Shown: piece after piece, positions 63,301 through 64,000 of the stretch
Layout of the letters: each line of letters starts with the position of its first letter
How positions within the stretch are numbered: the first letter of the stretch is position 1
Assembly: GCF_002080045.1 (NCBI RefSeq)
Contig: NZ_MUIN01000011.1
Coordinates: forward strand, 1 to 64,000
DNA length: 64,000 nt
Direction: 5' to 3'
From: Pseudomonas sp. Bc-h
GTDB lineage: Bacteria; Pseudomonadota; Gammaproteobacteria; Pseudomonadales; Pseudomonadaceae
Program-made: the position numbers and the translations under genes
The notes under the pieces: generated by a model
Databases searched by the model: none
Told to the model about the DNA's origin: nothing
What the model saw: only the letters and a program-made list of their open reading frames with translations

Positions 63301-64000
63301 TCGCACCGGGGCTCAAGTTGCGGCTTTACCAGCAACAGCGCAGCCTGGAGGACCTCGGTCCGGGCGATCTGGTCGTTGTCAGCTATGGCCTCCTGCAACA
63401 GGACACGGCAGCCTTCACCGCCCATCGCTGGACCAGCGTGGTACTGGACGAAGCCCAGGCGATCAAGAACGCCCAGACCAAACGTTCGCAAACGGTCATG
63501 GCACTGGAGGCGGATTTCCGCATGGTCGCCACGGGCACGCCACTGGAGAACCACTTGGGTGAGTTGTGGAACCTGTTCCGCTTCATCAATCCCGGCCTGC
63601 TCGGCAGTCAGGACAGCTTCGCCAACCGCTTCGCGACGCCCATCGAGCAAGGTGACGTGCCAGCACGACGGGCACTCAAGGCGCTGATCCAGCCGTTCAT
63701 CCTTCGCCGCCTGAAAAGCCAGGTACTGGAAGAGCTGCCGGCGCGGACCGAGATCACCTACAAGATCCCGTTGTCGGCCGAGGAAGCCCACCAGTACGAA
63801 GCCCTGCGTCAGCAGGCCGTCGACAACCTTTCCCGCGTCGATCCACAGGCGGTCAAATCCATGCAGGTGCTGGCGGAGATTACGCGGTTGCGACGCTTCT
63901 GCTGTCACCCCTCGTTGGTCCTGCCGGGATCGACGCTACAAAGCAGCAAGTTGCAGGCGTTCACCGAAATCGTTGGCGAATTGCTGGAGAACCGTCACAA
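60360..64000 (+). CDS. SNF2-family ATPase/helicase, 3' end outside window
   Basis: An open frame of at least 1213 codons from the ATG at 60360 (ribosome site GAAGAGG) to the window edge. The first ~900 residues match no domain I know; they are rich in leucine helices and may be a regulatory or nucleic-acid-binding part. From about residue 910 the SNF2 ATPase begins: QHDGFVWLARLAQWG, Walker A LADDMGLGKT (about 938-947), VVAPTSVTLNW, DEAQ box VVLDEAQAIKN (about 1028), ATGTPLENHLGELW and FILRRLKSQVLEELP. The second RecA domain begins before the edge. PA0799 of P. aeruginosa is a likely relative. No neighbour suggests a defence system. Confidence 0.9.
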   Translation, partial: MPVQPPIFDSLPDNCLGVLYGLVTSFPGKGKTSLLKLLRTMGVPDSHGETVDNETLTEMLEWLKQADWVVLEKRPEAQYLSVAPARRNQVLLSLLRSSDREQWLHEIKDGLPPLSAWQTPARSRILQDLWLYLLSDDTGAVAYSLQQASYIFIHSDSPASHPMQQLQSDHEGREFLAALNDELRVLLVEDHLNLVNTLLGPATHSYELALREMQRQPSRALAVELSLQALWRGDWVTLQYLGSDDLEFLQQPIHLLVRGQVNDTLLFVRKWMSDMRRLTKKRKIDLPPVLNALYCLALIAENDPKQHAQLKQAITLGIKEGYGPAYNLLPHLLEQLQGAKSSLSPSHLPGTVNGLDGLLTALTLYWLDAPQARQEKWHTTLEDYREQLDRDGYAWLAAEFDALIATQFGVPRKFADVHLSADLQPLVALCHRQEAWEHALNALTQLRPGKVVAAPAVDEKNTRLAWLISIGRYTRKAEPREQKRNSKGQWSKGRAVALKRLVEDSTLMDFLCEQDRQTIASIVASHYHYGSVDYELPFGLAMPRLVGHPALYWDDAPDVRIDLQAGQASLNLQSSAGQIRLQLEPEGVHGADDVFVQKETPTRLLVYSISRELRKIANIVGKGLSVPASAKDQLIEAVSAIAPLLPIHSDIPELTGHLDREPADTRLYAHLLPLAEGVRLQLLVRPLADGSWFRPGQGAENLLGERDGKPLQITRDLDGERHSLQQVLHSCPGLAYAEHDGHEWQLDEPQHALQLLSELHALDGEQLHCVWPEGERMRIQGRRGLTQLKLGLRQQGDWFVLQGNLTLDNGKVLEMRQLMELLKASPGRFLKLNERDWLALDDNLRKRLDELAHLADRVNEQGLRLSHLTSPLLSSLQQEVGEFEADAGWQAHLEKLESLRTYQPQVPRALQAELRDYQHDGFVWLARLAQWGVGACLADDMGLGKTVQTLALLLQRAASGPQLVVAPTSVTLNWQAESARFAPGLKLRLYQQQRSLEDLGPGDLVVVSYGLLQQDTAAFTAHRWTSVVLDEAQAIKNAQTKRSQTVMALEADFRMVATGTPLENHLGELWNLFRFINPGLLGSQDSFANRFATPIEQGDVPARRALKALIQPFILRRLKSQVLEELPARTEITYKIPLSAEEAHQYEALRQQAVDNLSRVDPQAVKSMQVLAEITRLRRFCCHPSLVLPGSTLQSSKLQAFTEIVGELLENRH

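Noticed and set aside
60360..64000. SNF2 protein as part of a phage-defence system such as DISARM
   Set aside because: No methylase, nuclease or DUF1998 neighbour is visible. Upstream genes are sulfur metabolism, and a chromosomal homologue exists in P. aeruginosa.

Overview
The window is chromosomal core sequence of a Pseudomonas, G+C-rich. Gene content and order match blocks known from P. aeruginosa (PA3106-PA3116, PA2958-PA2985, PA2811-PA2817 and PA2599-PA2603), but the blocks are joined differently. This points to a non-aeruginosa lineage; the syringae/fluorescens side of the genus is my inference. I see no prophage, insertion sequence, CRISPR array, rRNA or plasmid gene.

Layout. 0-5 kb: the end of ilvA, a DUF2242 lipoprotein, a stand-alone EPSP synthase (aroA), a sugar-nucleotide reductase and a tRNA-Val/Asp/Asp operon with its own promoter and terminator. 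5-18 kb, minus strand: SDR, metZ, purF, cvpA, SPOR protein, folC, accD, trpF, truA, fimV and a catalytically dead aspartate-semialdehyde dehydrogenase homologue (usg). 18-22.5 kb: DUF1285, DUF4823 lipoprotein, moaA, a TetR regulator, a class V aminotransferase and an intergenic small RNA gene that I assign to rgsA. 22.5-33 kb, minus strand: the fatty-acid/phospholipid cluster yceD-rpmF-plsX-fabD-fabG-acpP-fabF-pabC-mltG-tmk-holB-pilZ-tatD. 33-40 kb: maf-like, sppA, a HAD phosphatase, rluC and, divergently, rne with a leader of about 650 nt and an Arg/Glu repeat-rich tail. 40-48 kb: a MobA-like nucleotidyltransferase, murB, kdsB, Trm112-like, lpxK, exbD, exbB, comEC and DUF2062. 48-54 kb: a YadGH-type ABC exporter, GST, fadE and two small conserved proteins. 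54.5-60.2 kb: an organosulfur locus with an SsuD-like monooxygenase, LysR, 3-mercaptopropionate dioxygenase, a four-domain rhodanese and a sulfonate-type binding protein. From 60.36 kb to the window end: a large SNF2 helicase, cut by the window edge.

The genes are mostly housekeeping: amino acid, purine, folate and fatty acid synthesis, and envelope building (murB, kdsB, lpxK, plsX). They sit in tight operons with 4-nt start/stop overlaps. The least ordinary signals are in RNA and regulation: the rne leader with a near-consensus promoter and two hairpins, the rgsA candidate, and paired REP-type inverted repeats placed after gene ends. Among proteins, the notable ones are the Usg pseudoenzyme, the EPSP synthase with an altered glyphosate-loop residue, and the rhodanese with alternating live and dead domains. 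I did not find a convincing wholly new multi-gene system.
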